A stretch of 64,000 bases of DNA from VXNF01 sp964291305. Its GTDB lineage: Bacteria; Actinomycetota; Acidimicrobiia; Acidimicrobiales; CATQHL01. Shown piece after piece: positions 1 to 7,593 of the stretch; within the stretch, counting starts at the first letter, position 1; the number at the start of each line of letters is the position of its first letter. The position numbers and the translations under genes were made by a program. Location of the stretch: positions 1,860,001 through 1,924,000 of the forward strand of contig OZ219783.1 in assembly GCA_964291305.2 (NCBI GenBank), written 5' to 3'. Below the pieces are notes generated by a model. It had not been told where the DNA came from. It was given only the letters and a program-made list of their open reading frames with translations, and ran no database searches.

Positions 1-1
1 C

Positions 2-151
2 CAACTCGCCGACTCGGTGAACAGACGCTTCGACGCGGTGAACAGACGCATCGACAAGCTTGCCGACGCTGTCATCGGACTAGCTAAGGGCATCGGCAGG
101 GAAGAAGCACTCGGTATCGGCCGGGAAGAAGCACTCGCAGCCGCCGAATAA
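2..151 (+). CDS. C-terminal fragment of a putative coiled-coil protein (5' end outside window)
   Basis: An open frame enters from the left edge and ends at TAA 149-151, giving 49 visible residues. The peptide is amphipathic with a short near-repeat (VNRRFDAVNRRIDKLADAV) and then two copies of a G-R-E-E-A-L motif, which looks like the end of a helical or coiled-coil protein. No catalytic motif is visible and I cannot name a family. It is convergent with the nagB-terminated operon that ends at 381. Function is unknown, and the frame could also be part of a longer antitoxin- or tail-fibre-like helical protein whose body lies outside the window. Confidence 0.4.
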   Translation, partial: QLADSVNRRFDAVNRRIDKLADAVIGLAKGIGREEALGIGREEALAAAE

Positions 152-380
152 CAGCCGCCTCCAAACATCAGGCTTCCGTGGCCGGTACTGCGAACACGTC
201 ACCCTCAACCACCCGATAAGCAATCAAGGGAAAGCCTCTCGCTGGAGCGAAGCGATGCGCGGAGGAGCGAGCGCCGGCTCGAGTTGTGCTTCTAGATTCT
301 TGCCAAAGGAACGAATTCACCACTCGCTTGATCTCTCCTGACGCGGTTGGGCCACTTGGGCGATTGAGGCGGCCGGCCGG
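152..380. other. Intergenic region between two convergent genes
   Basis: This stretch shows no convincing open frame. It holds a short inverted repeat TCGCT-GG-AGCGA (239-250) and a GC-rich palindromic stretch around 369-382 (GGCCGGCCGGC) that touches the nagB stop codon. Either could help end transcription, but neither is followed by a T-run, so I do not call a terminator. Confidence 0.3.
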
Positions 381-1121
381 CTAGTTGGTTGAACGTTCCC
401 CTAGCAGGGAAGCGGCGCCGGGGTCCACTATGGCGGTGAGCCTTGGATGCAGTTGCAGAGCGGAGGCGGGCACCGACTCGGTTATCGGCCGCTCTAGGGC
501 TTGCGCTAGGGCGTGGGCCTTTGGCCGTCCGCAGGCGACTAGCAGCAACTCGGCCGCGGCGAGGATCGTGGCTATTCCTTGCGTGATGGCCGCTTTGGGA
601 GTCTCCGTGATGTCACAGAAAAAGCGGGTGTTGTCTTGGCGTGTCTGTTGACTGAGTTGAACGACGCGCGTGGTGCTAGCTAAGGAAGATCCTGGCTCGT
701 TGAAAGCGATGTGTCCGTTAGTGCCGATGCCTAGCAGTTGAAGCCCGATGTGGGCTTCGCGCACTCGCTGTTCGTAGTTGGCGCACTCGGCAGCTAGGTC
801 TGGGGAGTGCGGGTTCGGGGCAAACACCGAGCCCGCTGAGAGGTCGGTGGTCTGGACTAGCAGCCGGTCGACGGTGTTGGCGAACGTTCGAGAATCGCCT
901 GAGGGGAGGCCGATGTACTCGTCGAGCAGGTAGACCTCGGTGCGGGCGAGGCTCAAAGTGCCGGCTTGGCAGCGCCGCACCACTTCGGCGAAGGGTTCTT
1001 CCATCGTGGCGCCGGTGGCGACTCCCAGTACGGCAGGCGCTGCCTGGTTGACGAAGCGTTCGATGTGATCGGCCGTGAGCTGGGCTACTGCGGCCCGGTC
1101 GGGGGCTCGGAGGATGTTCAC
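381..1121 (-). CDS. nagB: Glucosamine-6-phosphate deaminase
   Basis: This is a 246-residue protein of the NagB/6-phosphogluconolactonase fold. It should convert glucosamine 6-phosphate to fructose 6-phosphate and ammonia in the cytosol. Visible motifs are the phosphate-loop TGAT at 36-39, the catalytic LDEY around 66-69 and the family signature GIGTNGHIAFNEPGSS at 131-146, which contains the active-site His. The position that is Asp in the E. coli signature is Asn here, as in several Gram-positive NagB proteins. Length is normal for the short bacterial form. It starts at GTG and is the last gene of an eight-gene operon, which points to an amino sugar as the imported substrate. No NagA deacetylase is present nearby. 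Confidence 0.9.
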   Translation of the reverse strand: MNILRAPDRAAVAQLTADHIERFVNQAAPAVLGVATGATMEEPFAEVVRRCQAGTLSLARTEVYLLDEYIGLPSGDSRTFANTVDRLLVQTTDLSAGSVFAPNPHSPDLAAECANYEQRVREAHIGLQLLGIGTNGHIAFNEPGSSLASTTRVVQLSQQTRQDNTRFFCDITETPKAAITQGIATILAAAELLLVACGRPKAHALAQALERPITESVPASALQLHPRLTAIVDPGAASLLGERSTN

Positions 1122-1152
1122 GGCCGCGCCAGCGGCTGAATAGCCAGCCGAA

Positions 1153-1977
1153 CTACGGGGCGAGCCTTCCAGCTGCGGCCGCGGCGCCGACGATTCCAGC
1201 GTGGATTCCTAAATGTGCCGGGCTCACGGGCTGGGAAAGCTTCAGCCGCGAGGCGTATTGCTGGAACTTCTCGGTAATACCGCCGCCTAAAACCCACCGG
1301 GCCGGGTTGAGCAGCGATTCGAGCTGGTCAAAATAGGGCTGAGCGCGTTCGGCCCACTGAGCAGGTGTGAGGTCATCGGCAGAGATGGCCCGGCCCGAGG
1401 CGACATCCTCGAATCGGCCCGCCTGGTTGGCGATTCCGCCCAGCTCGGAGTCCCTGATAAGGCCTCTTTTGTGGAGTAAGGCGCTTCCGATGCCGGTGCC
1501 GAAGGTGAGCACGACGGTGAGGCCATCGTCAGTGAGTTCCGAAGAGCCGTAAAGCAGTTCGGCGAGTCCGGCGGCGTCGGCATCGTTGATAAGCACGGCC
1601 GCACCGTTGCTTTCGCTGCGTAGACAGTCCAGGGCGCCGGAGACCTCCCAAGAAGCCGACAAGTTCGGCGCATGACGCAGGTGCGACCCGGCAATAACTC
1701 CCGGGAGTGCTATGCCGACGCCATCCGCCCAGTCCTCGGCGGCTGCGATCTGGCGGACGAGGACCGCTACCTGCTCTGGTGTGGCGGCGTCGGGTGTCTG
1801 CACGTTATGTATGGGTGCGGCGAGCTGTCCGCTGCGGAGATCCACGATGGCACCCTTAATGCTGGTACCGCCCACATCGATGCCAAGCTGCATCTGGGGC
1901 CCGGGATCGCCGGCGAGGGGAACTCGGCTAAACGCAGCCACCGGGTCGGATTCGGGACCAATACTACTCATACGCAC
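1153..1977 (-). CDS. ROK-family sugar kinase, polyphosphate-glucokinase-like
   Basis: This 274-residue protein has the ROK/ASKHA phosphate-1 motif DVGGTSIKG at about 34-42, an NDADAAG loop at about 141-147 that should hold the catalytic Asp, and the phosphate-2 motif GTGIGSAL at about 160-167. The short length and the C-terminal pattern resemble actinobacterial polyphosphate glucokinases (PPGK) rather than NagK or GlkA. It also lacks the CXCGXXGCXE zinc site of many ROK kinases. By context between a sugar ABC transporter and nagB, it probably phosphorylates the imported amino sugar at C6, with ATP or polyphosphate as donor; the donor is inference. The start may be GTG at 1977 or ATG at 1971. 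It follows the ABC ATPase stop by 3 nt, so the two are likely coupled. Confidence 0.75.
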   Translation of the reverse strand: MRMSSIGPESDPVAAFSRVPLAGDPGPQMQLGIDVGGTSIKGAIVDLRSGQLAAPIHNVQTPDAATPEQVAVLVRQIAAAEDWADGVGIALPGVIAGSHLRHAPNLSASWEVSGALDCLRSESNGAAVLINDADAAGLAELLYGSSELTDDGLTVVLTFGTGIGSALLHKRGLIRDSELGGIANQAGRFEDVASGRAISADDLTPAQWAERAQPYFDQLESLLNPARWVLGGGITEKFQQYASRLKLSQPVSPAHLGIHAGIVGAAAAAGRLAP

Positions 1978-1980
1978 CGC

Positions 1981-2754
1981 TCATAGGCCGGCCTGCTGAG
2001 ACTTGGCTCCGGTGATGTAAGCAACCAGGTCGTCCTTAGTCACCTCGCTGACATCAACCTCGGCGGTCTTGCGTCCTTGGCGCAGAACCACAGCCCGGTC
2101 GCAGACCTCGGTGACCCGGTCCATGTTGTGGGTGACGAGCAGCACAGCCGCTCCACCAGCGCGCAGATTCCGGATTAGCTCTAAAACCCGTGCCGCCTGT
2201 TCCACGCCGAGGGCCGCCGCGGGTTCGTCGAGCATGACGATCTGCCGGCCCCAGGCCGAAGCTCGTCCGATTGCGACTGCTTGACGCTGGCCTCCCGAGA
2301 GTGTGCCCATGGGATGGCGCAGAGAAGCGATACGGATTCCGAGCCGGTCGAGTATGTGCTCGGTCTCGGCACGCATGCGCTTCTTGTCGAGCACCCCCAG
2401 CCAGGCTCCGATTCGGCCGCCGCGAGTGTGCTCGCGATTAAGGAAGAGGTTCTCTGCAACATCCAGCGTGTCGATGACCGCAAGGGTCTGGTGGACAGTC
2501 TCGATGCCCAGCTCTCGGGCCACGTCGGGGGAAGTAACGGCAGTCTCAGCGCCGTCGATTCGCACGATGCCGCCGTCGGGTCTGTAAACGCCAGCGACGC
2601 ATTTCACGAAGGTGGACTTGCCAGCGCCATTGTCGCCCAGCAGGGCCGTCACCTTGTTGTAGTGGAGAGCGAGAGTCACCTGATCAAGGGCCTGAACCGC
2701 ACGAAACGACTTGCTCAAGCCTTCAACCGCTAGGGCAGGCACAGCGGCGTTCAT
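1981..2754 (-). CDS. Sugar-type ABC transporter ATP-binding protein (single NBD)
   Basis: This 257-residue ABC ATPase has Walker A GDNGAGKST (about 40-48), an ABC signature LSGGQRQ (about 152-158), Walker B IVMLDEP (about 172-178) and an H-loop in LLVTHNMD. It belongs to the CUT2/ribose-type family, but it carries only one nucleotide-binding domain, as in FrcA, instead of the fused pair of RbsA. It would act as a homodimer under the permease at 3970-4938. Its start overlaps the end of the YhfX-like gene by 4 nt (ATGA), so it is translationally coupled. The binding protein and permease lie upstream in the same operon. Confidence 0.88.
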   Translation of the reverse strand: MNAAVPALAVEGLSKSFRAVQALDQVTLALHYNKVTALLGDNGAGKSTFVKCVAGVYRPDGGIVRIDGAETAVTSPDVARELGIETVHQTLAVIDTLDVAENLFLNREHTRGGRIGAWLGVLDKKRMRAETEHILDRLGIRIASLRHPMGTLSGGQRQAVAIGRASAWGRQIVMLDEPAAALGVEQAARVLELIRNLRAGGAAVLLVTHNMDRVTEVCDRAVVLRQGRKTAEVDVSEVTKDDLVAYITGAKSQQAGL

Positions 2755-3968
2755 GACTTAGGTCCGAAAGACACTTCGTCGCCAAAACAGTTCCAAATGC
2801 CAGCAACACGGGGGTCGCTAGTAGCTACTCCGGCGAGTCCTACGACGAAGGCGCGGGTTACGAAGGCTTGGATTCGGAAGCCGAAAATTACGCTGGCGCC
2901 CTCCTCAAGATTGCGCTGGTCCGGCGGTGTGAGCCGGGCGTAGTAGTCGATCGCCGCAGGAGACGGCATCTCCACGGGCACGGGAGGGGTGTCAATCTGC
3001 GATGGGTCCTCGGCAACGAGCGCTCGCACCTCATAGTCGCTGAACACCGGGTCGATGTACAACCCTCCCCCGAAGCACAAGGGCTGGCCATGGTGGAGGT
3101 GGGCAATTTCGCTGAGGTAGCAGACGGCGGGCACTTCGGGTAGGTCGTCGTGGACATGCAGCGGGGTGGTGCCGCTGAGACCGTGGCCTGGCTCGACTTG
3201 GGTTGCGCCCGCTTCGGCCAGCAGCGCCAGCACCTGAGTTGATGTGGTGCCGGGTGCGTTGAGCTGCAGCTCTTCGGGGCATTCTTTATAGCCCCCGTGG
3301 CGGCGGGCGATTTCAGCGCCGCGGACCAAAGTGTTCATGTTAGGAGTCAGCCGAACCAGCCGAGAGGCTTCGTCGTACAGCAGCGCAGGGAACGTGGTGA
3401 GCCCGGCAAATGCGGCCCCTTGGAGGGTGCCGATATGGCGGATCATCGCCGGGAGTTCGCTCAACGGAATGCCGCCTTCGTGGCCGGGGTAGAACTCGTC
3501 GGCGTCGTCAAAGACTCGAACCAGCAACCGCTGAGTGAGACCCCGATCAGCAGCAGCTGCTGACGCTTGGGCCGCTTTGTTGCGCGAGAACACTGTCCAG
3601 TAATCGGGAGCCAGGGCGGCTGCTTCGGCGACCTCGCCGTGCGGCACCTGCACTAGATGCCCAAGGTGCGCCAAGTTGTGACCAGCGCGGACAATCGGTC
3701 GGGCGCAGGCCATGTCCACGGCTACGAAGCCGTCGACGCCACCAGCGGCTATGGCGTCCAGCGCCGCGGCCCCCCGACCGATCTGCTTAGTCATCGCAAA
3801 CACTTTGAGACCCAAGTCGCTGGCGGCACGGCAGAGAACTTCGGTATTAGCCCTGATGGTGTCGAGATCGACCACGTAGCTGTTAGCCGGAATCCGCCCG
3901 GCTTGGTGCAGTTCGACAGCCGCTTGGACGAATCTGGGGTTGCGCCGCAGTAGCGATCTCAGGAACAC
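2751..3968 (-). CDS. YhfX-like PLP-dependent alanine racemase-fold enzyme
   Basis: This 405-residue protein resembles the E. coli YhfX family (alanine racemase N-terminal type III PLP fold). The N-terminal block SYVVDLDTIRANTEVL is followed by VFAMTKQ around 56-62, whose Lys is the likely PLP Schiff-base residue. YhfX-type proteins are thought to be amino-acid racemases or related PLP enzymes, and their substrate is poorly known. The gene starts at GTG 3968 behind an AAGGAG site that lies inside the end of the permease gene, and it overlaps the ATPase by 4 nt. Its place inside an amino-sugar import operon suggests that the imported compound also carries an amino acid or amino acid-like group. 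That link is inference. Confidence 0.75.
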   Translation of the reverse strand: MFLRSLLRRNPRFVQAAVELHQAGRIPANSYVVDLDTIRANTEVLCRAASDLGLKVFAMTKQIGRGAAALDAIAAGGVDGFVAVDMACARPIVRAGHNLAHLGHLVQVPHGEVAEAAALAPDYWTVFSRNKAAQASAAAADRGLTQRLLVRVFDDADEFYPGHEGGIPLSELPAMIRHIGTLQGAAFAGLTTFPALLYDEASRLVRLTPNMNTLVRGAEIARRHGGYKECPEELQLNAPGTTSTQVLALLAEAGATQVEPGHGLSGTTPLHVHDDLPEVPAVCYLSEIAHLHHGQPLCFGGGLYIDPVFSDYEVRALVAEDPSQIDTPPVPVEMPSPAAIDYYARLTPPDQRNLEEGASVIFGFRIQAFVTRAFVVGLAGVATSDPRVAGIWNCFGDEVSFGPKS

Positions 3969-3969
3969 C

Positions 3970-4938
3970 TCAGGTCTCCTTCTGTTCTCGCATGCTCAAT
4001 GCCACTGCAAGAATGATGATTGCGCCTCTGGCGATGAGCTGGTCCGCAACTCGCAAGCCCATGAGGATCAGGCCGTTGTTGAGCATGGCCATGACGATCG
4101 AGCCAGCTATAGCACCCACGACCGAAGCCCGCCCGCCGAACAGGTTGGTACCGCCGATCACTACTGCGGCGATCACCGTCAGCAGTAGGTTCTCGCCGAG
4201 GTCGTGGCGGCCGATCGCCAGGCGGCCAGCGAGCAGCATCCCCGCAAGCGATGCCGCTAAGGCGCTGGCCATCAGCGCGGTGATGCGAATGCGATTTGAG
4301 TTGATGCCCACCGCCGAGGCGGCGGAACGATCGGCGCCGACGGCGAGCACGTGGCGGCCCCAGCGCAGCTGATGCAAAGCCAGATGCCCGAAAGCGCCGA
4401 TGACAACGGTCCAGATCACCAGTGATGAGATCGGGCCCACCGAGCCGGCGCCGAACACAGCCAGGTAGGCGTCATTGCGGATCGGCAGCGACTGCAAGTT
4501 GTTTAGGTTGCGTGCAATACCACTGACTACACCCAGCATCCCCAAGGTGACCAAGAACGACGGAATACGGACCTTGACGGAAATAAACCCGTTCAAAGCC
4601 CCAATGCCGAGACCGACGGCCAGAGTAATGGCAACCCCGCCGGCGAACCCGAAGCTGCCTACGGTCTCAGCCACCACCAGCGACGACAGCGCTGCTACCG
4701 ATCCGATCGAAAGGTCGATTTCTGCTGCGCCCAAAGCGAACGCCATACCTACTGCCATCACGGCGATTGGTGCCGCTTGGCGGCCGATGTTCAACAAGTT
4801 CGAAGCGGAAACGAACCCGTTGTCTCGCAACAAGACAGCGAACAGAACGAAGATCAGCACAGCCGCGGCGTACACCACGTACTGGCGAGGAGCTGCCAGT
4901 CGCCAGCGCCGGAATCGTTTGATCACAGACTCAGTCAA
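3970..4938 (-). CDS. Sugar-type ABC transporter permease (RbsC/FrcC family)
   Basis: This 322-residue protein is strongly hydrophobic with about 8-10 predicted membrane spans and the BPD_transp_2 family features of ribose-type permeases, such as the AVGMAFALGAAEIDLSIGS block near residue 60-80 and the GADRSAASAVGIN coupling helix around 205. It forms the channel for the substrate delivered by the lipoprotein at 5053-6318. The listed start is TTG (MTESVIKRF); a GTG four codons downstream is an alternative. A 12-bp hairpin lies between the binding-protein stop and this start, so its translation may be kept lower than that of the binding protein. Confidence 0.87.
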   Translation of the reverse strand: MTESVIKRFRRWRLAAPRQYVVYAAAVLIFVLFAVLLRDNGFVSASNLLNIGRQAAPIAVMAVGMAFALGAAEIDLSIGSVAALSSLVVAETVGSFGFAGGVAITLAVGLGIGALNGFISVKVRIPSFLVTLGMLGVVSGIARNLNNLQSLPIRNDAYLAVFGAGSVGPISSLVIWTVVIGAFGHLALHQLRWGRHVLAVGADRSAASAVGINSNRIRITALMASALAASLAGMLLAGRLAIGRHDLGENLLLTVIAAVVIGGTNLFGGRASVVGAIAGSIVMAMLNNGLILMGLRVADQLIARGAIIILAVALSMREQKET

Positions 4939-4992
4939 CAGGGTGACCGCACCTCAATCGTGGGGTCTCAGTCGTGGGGCTACGAGTGAATC

Positions 4993-5031
4993 CTCGCGTC
5001 CCGCCGACGACTTCCGCCAGCGGGACGCGAG
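4993..5031 (-). terminator. Strong intra-operon hairpin between binding-protein and permease genes
   Basis: CTCGCGTCCCGC (4993-5004) and GCGGGACGCGAG (5020-5031) form a perfect 12-bp stem with a 15-nt loop. It lies in the 114-nt gap after the substrate-binding-protein stop. There is no T-run, so it is more likely an mRNA 3'-end stabiliser or partial attenuator than a full terminator, a known way to make more binding protein than permease. The hairpin at 50622-50660 has the same stem and loop sizes. Confidence 0.65.
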
Positions 5032-5052
5032 CCCACGGGGAGAGCTATTACT

Positions 5053-6318
5053 TCAGCGGCCCAGTGCGTCTAGCACCTCTTCGGGCGGATCAGCAGCAAG
5101 CGACTGCTGGTAGCCCTCCACGATGTTGTCTGCCGTCACGCCGATAGCAGGCACTACGGCGAACGCTGGCGCCGGTTTACCCAGCAGACCGTAGGCGCCT
5201 TCTAGTGCCATTGTGCGTCCGAGGTTGTAAGCCTCATCAGCCGCGATACCCACAACGTTGCCGCCCTCGACCAAGTCCAAGGAGACGTTGGTGTCTAGGT
5301 CCATGGTTACGAGCGCTACATCGGAAGCACCCGCCGCTCGCAACGCCGCCAGCACGCCGTCGGCCGGACCAGCGGACCACGGCGCGTAGATGCCGTCCAG
5401 GTCGGGATGGAGTGTCAGCATGGCCGTGGCAATCTCCTCAGCCGCCGCTGGGTCTGCCAGGCCCTGCTCAGCAACGATGGTGATGCCAGGGTAGTTGATC
5501 TCCATCCAAGCCTTGAACGCCTGATCGCGCTGATTGGTGACGTAATAGGCCGCGTCGTGGAAGATGAATCCCACCTCGCCTTCGCCGCCTAGCGCATCGG
5601 CCAGAAGATCGGCTGCAGTAATGCCCATAGCTGCTAAATCGTCGGTGACGATGCCCACGTAGTCCTCGCCGTGCACATACCCCTGGGGGATGTTGGACAA
5701 GAACACAAGCTGCACACCCGCCTCGACTGCAGGCCGGAACGCTTCGGCGCCGGCATCGGGACCGATTGCAAGGCTGATGATGATGTCGGGATTCTGTGCC
5801 ATAACTGTCTCGACATCGTTGGCCTGCTGCGCGGCGTCGAAGTTGGCGTTCGTCTCGGCAATCACCTCGATCCCCAGCTCGGCGAATGCGTCGCGTGCAC
5901 CCTGGCTGACCGCGTCGGTGAACGCTCCAGCCGTGTGCCACAGCAGCGCGGCGGTGTAGTCGCCCTCCTGGACCTCGGCAACTTCGGAGTCGCTCAAGCT
6001 GACCTCGCTGGAAGGCACCGCCTCCTCGCCGCCGGGACCTTGGGTCTTTGGCGGCTCGGGCGCCGGTTCTGGCTCTGGTGCTGGTGTCGGGGCAGGCGCC
6101 GGTTCTGGGGCCGGCGGGGGCTCGGTTGCTGGTTCGGGGGCAGGCGCCGGCGGGGGCTCTGGGGCCGGTTCAGGCGCAGGTGCTGGTGGCGGTGCTTCAG
6201 CAGTAGTCACCGGAGTCGCATCGCCGTCGTCATCGCCGCATGACACAGCCACCATGACGAACGCCGCCAGCAGCGACAGCCACAGCAGAAGCTTGGATGC
6301 CCGTTTGTTTTTGGTCAT
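5053..6318 (-). CDS. Sugar-type ABC substrate-binding lipoprotein with Pro-rich stalk
   Basis: This 421-residue protein starts with a lipoprotein signal peptide (MTKNKRASKLLLWLSLLAAF) and the lipobox VAVSC, so Cys27 is the likely lipidated residue. An unusual stalk of Pro-Ala-Glu repeats (PAPEP and PEPPPAP types, about residues 42-92) separates it from the binding domain. The rest matches the periplasmic-binding 4 / ribose-type family, with two lobes and typical ATVMAQNPDI-like and GIVTDD segments. The RBS GGGAGGG lies 3 nt from the ATG. It captures the ligand outside the membrane for the permease and ATPase downstream. The ligand is unknown; the neighbours suggest an amino sugar or amino-sugar conjugate. 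Confidence 0.87.
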   Translation of the reverse strand: MTKNKRASKLLLWLSLLAAFVMVAVSCGDDDGDATPVTTAEAPPPAPAPEPAPEPPPAPAPEPATEPPPAPEPAPAPTPAPEPEPAPEPPKTQGPGGEEAVPSSEVSLSDSEVAEVQEGDYTAALLWHTAGAFTDAVSQGARDAFAELGIEVIAETNANFDAAQQANDVETVMAQNPDIIISLAIGPDAGAEAFRPAVEAGVQLVFLSNIPQGYVHGEDYVGIVTDDLAAMGITAADLLADALGGEGEVGFIFHDAAYYVTNQRDQAFKAWMEINYPGITIVAEQGLADPAAAEEIATAMLTLHPDLDGIYAPWSAGPADGVLAALRAAGASDVALVTMDLDTNVSLDLVEGGNVVGIAADEAYNLGRTMALEGAYGLLGKPAPAFAVVPAIGVTADNIVEGYQQSLAADPPEEVLDALGR

Positions 6319-6342
6319 GTTCCCTCCCAGGGTCCGTGTTGT

Positions 6343-7593
6343 TTACAGATCTGTGGCCTCACACCACTCGGCAATGAAATACGCCAGGGTCCGGGTGGCC
6401 GTTATTAGCTCTTTGATGTCGAGCCGTTCGAATGGGGTGTGACAATGCGAAATGTCACCAGGAGCGAAATAGACACCGGGAATGCCGGCGTCACGCAGGA
6501 ATGGCTTCTCGGACCAATAGGGGGCGCCTTCAATGCGCGCTGGGTGTCCGCTAACGGCCTCGATAGACCTTGCAAGGGCCTTCACGCCGGGATGGTCGGC
6601 GGTCACCTCGTCGGGAGTGCCGCCCACTGGGTGATCCCGAGAGGCACTAAAGCACACGTCGCACTCCACGCCGTGGCCCAAGGCGACCTCCTCAGCAAGA
6701 AAGCGGATCTGCTCTGCCGCGTCGTCCAGGCTCTCGCCGGGCAGCACTTTGCGGATCAGAGACAGTTCGAAGCGTCCCGGCACGGCGATGTTGCCACCAG
6801 AGTTCACCGAGGTGACCAGCAAGAACGCCTCGCCTAGCAACTCGTGGGCTGGAACTGCGCGGCGCAAAGTGTCTGAATAGGTCCACAGGCGCCCAAGCAG
6901 CTCATGGCCCGCCCTCAAGGCGTCCACGCCCAACTCGGGGCGGCCGAAGTAGGCCGACACCCCGATGTAGCGGACATCTGCAATCAGAAAGCCCATCTGC
7001 GCGGTGTAGATCGCCGAGGTTGTCGGCTCGGTGTAGATGGCAAAGTCGGCCGCCGGTAGCGGACCGCTACGCCCTTCTACCGCTGCCCGGATTCCCGCGG
7101 AGACTCCGCTAGCGGGCTGCCCCGACTCTTCGTCGGACACAAACAGTGCTGAAACCTTGCCTGTAGGCCTCAACCCGGCGCGCCGAACGGCGCTGACGGC
7201 TTCGATGGTTGCACAGATGCCTGCCTTCTGGTCAGCAACCCCGCGGCCCCAGATCTCGCCTTCGATCACGTGCGCGCCGAACGGGTCCGCCCGATCGGTG
7301 CCCTGCCAATGCTGCGGCCAGTCCTCGGTTGTGACGGTGTCTAGATGACCGGCTAGCAGCAGCGACCTGCCCGAGTCGCCACCTACAGTGCCCCAGACGT
7401 TCGCCCGACCCGGCTCGAACTCCACAAGATCGGCTTCGTCGAATCCGCCGGTGGCATTCATGGTGTCCAGCACCCAGCGGCCAAATGCCTCTTCGTTCGG
7501 CGTGACGCTCGGAATGCCGACCGCTTGGCGCACGAGCCGGACGACTTCATCGCCATCTACCTCAGCTGCGGCGCGTTCGGTGGCCAGGCTCAC
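6343..7593 (-). CDS. M20-family zinc amidohydrolase (ArgE/DapE-like)
   Basis: This 416-residue protein has the co-catalytic zinc layout of M20 deacylases: GHLDTV (about 82-87), GRGVADQKAG (about 116-125, bridging Asp121), DEES (about 154-157), a TEP block near 195 and a late His in ISHCHTPFE near 390. Family members remove acyl or carbamoyl groups from amino acids, diaminopimelate or small peptides. It overlaps the ROK regulator by 4 nt and sits in an operon that ends in nagB but contains no NagA. It may therefore release the acyl or aminoacyl group from the imported compound; that role is inference. ArgE-like or dipeptidase activity is the main alternative. Confidence 0.82.
   Translation of the reverse strand: MSLATERAAAEVDGDEVVRLVRQAVGIPSVTPNEEAFGRWVLDTMNATGGFDEADLVEFEPGRANVWGTVGGDSGRSLLLAGHLDTVTTEDWPQHWQGTDRADPFGAHVIEGEIWGRGVADQKAGICATIEAVSAVRRAGLRPTGKVSALFVSDEESGQPASGVSAGIRAAVEGRSGPLPAADFAIYTEPTTSAIYTAQMGFLIADVRYIGVSAYFGRPELGVDALRAGHELLGRLWTYSDTLRRAVPAHELLGEAFLLVTSVNSGGNIAVPGRFELSLIRKVLPGESLDDAAEQIRFLAEEVALGHGVECDVCFSASRDHPVGGTPDEVTADHPGVKALARSIEAVSGHPARIEGAPYWSEKPFLRDAGIPGVYFAPGDISHCHTPFERLDIKELITATRTLAYFIAEWCEATDL

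Noticed and set aside
5671..6243. Plus-strand Gly/Arg/Trp-rich frame opposite the stalked lipoprotein
   Set aside because: It mirrors the Pro-Ala-Glu stalk codons and has no RBS or family features.
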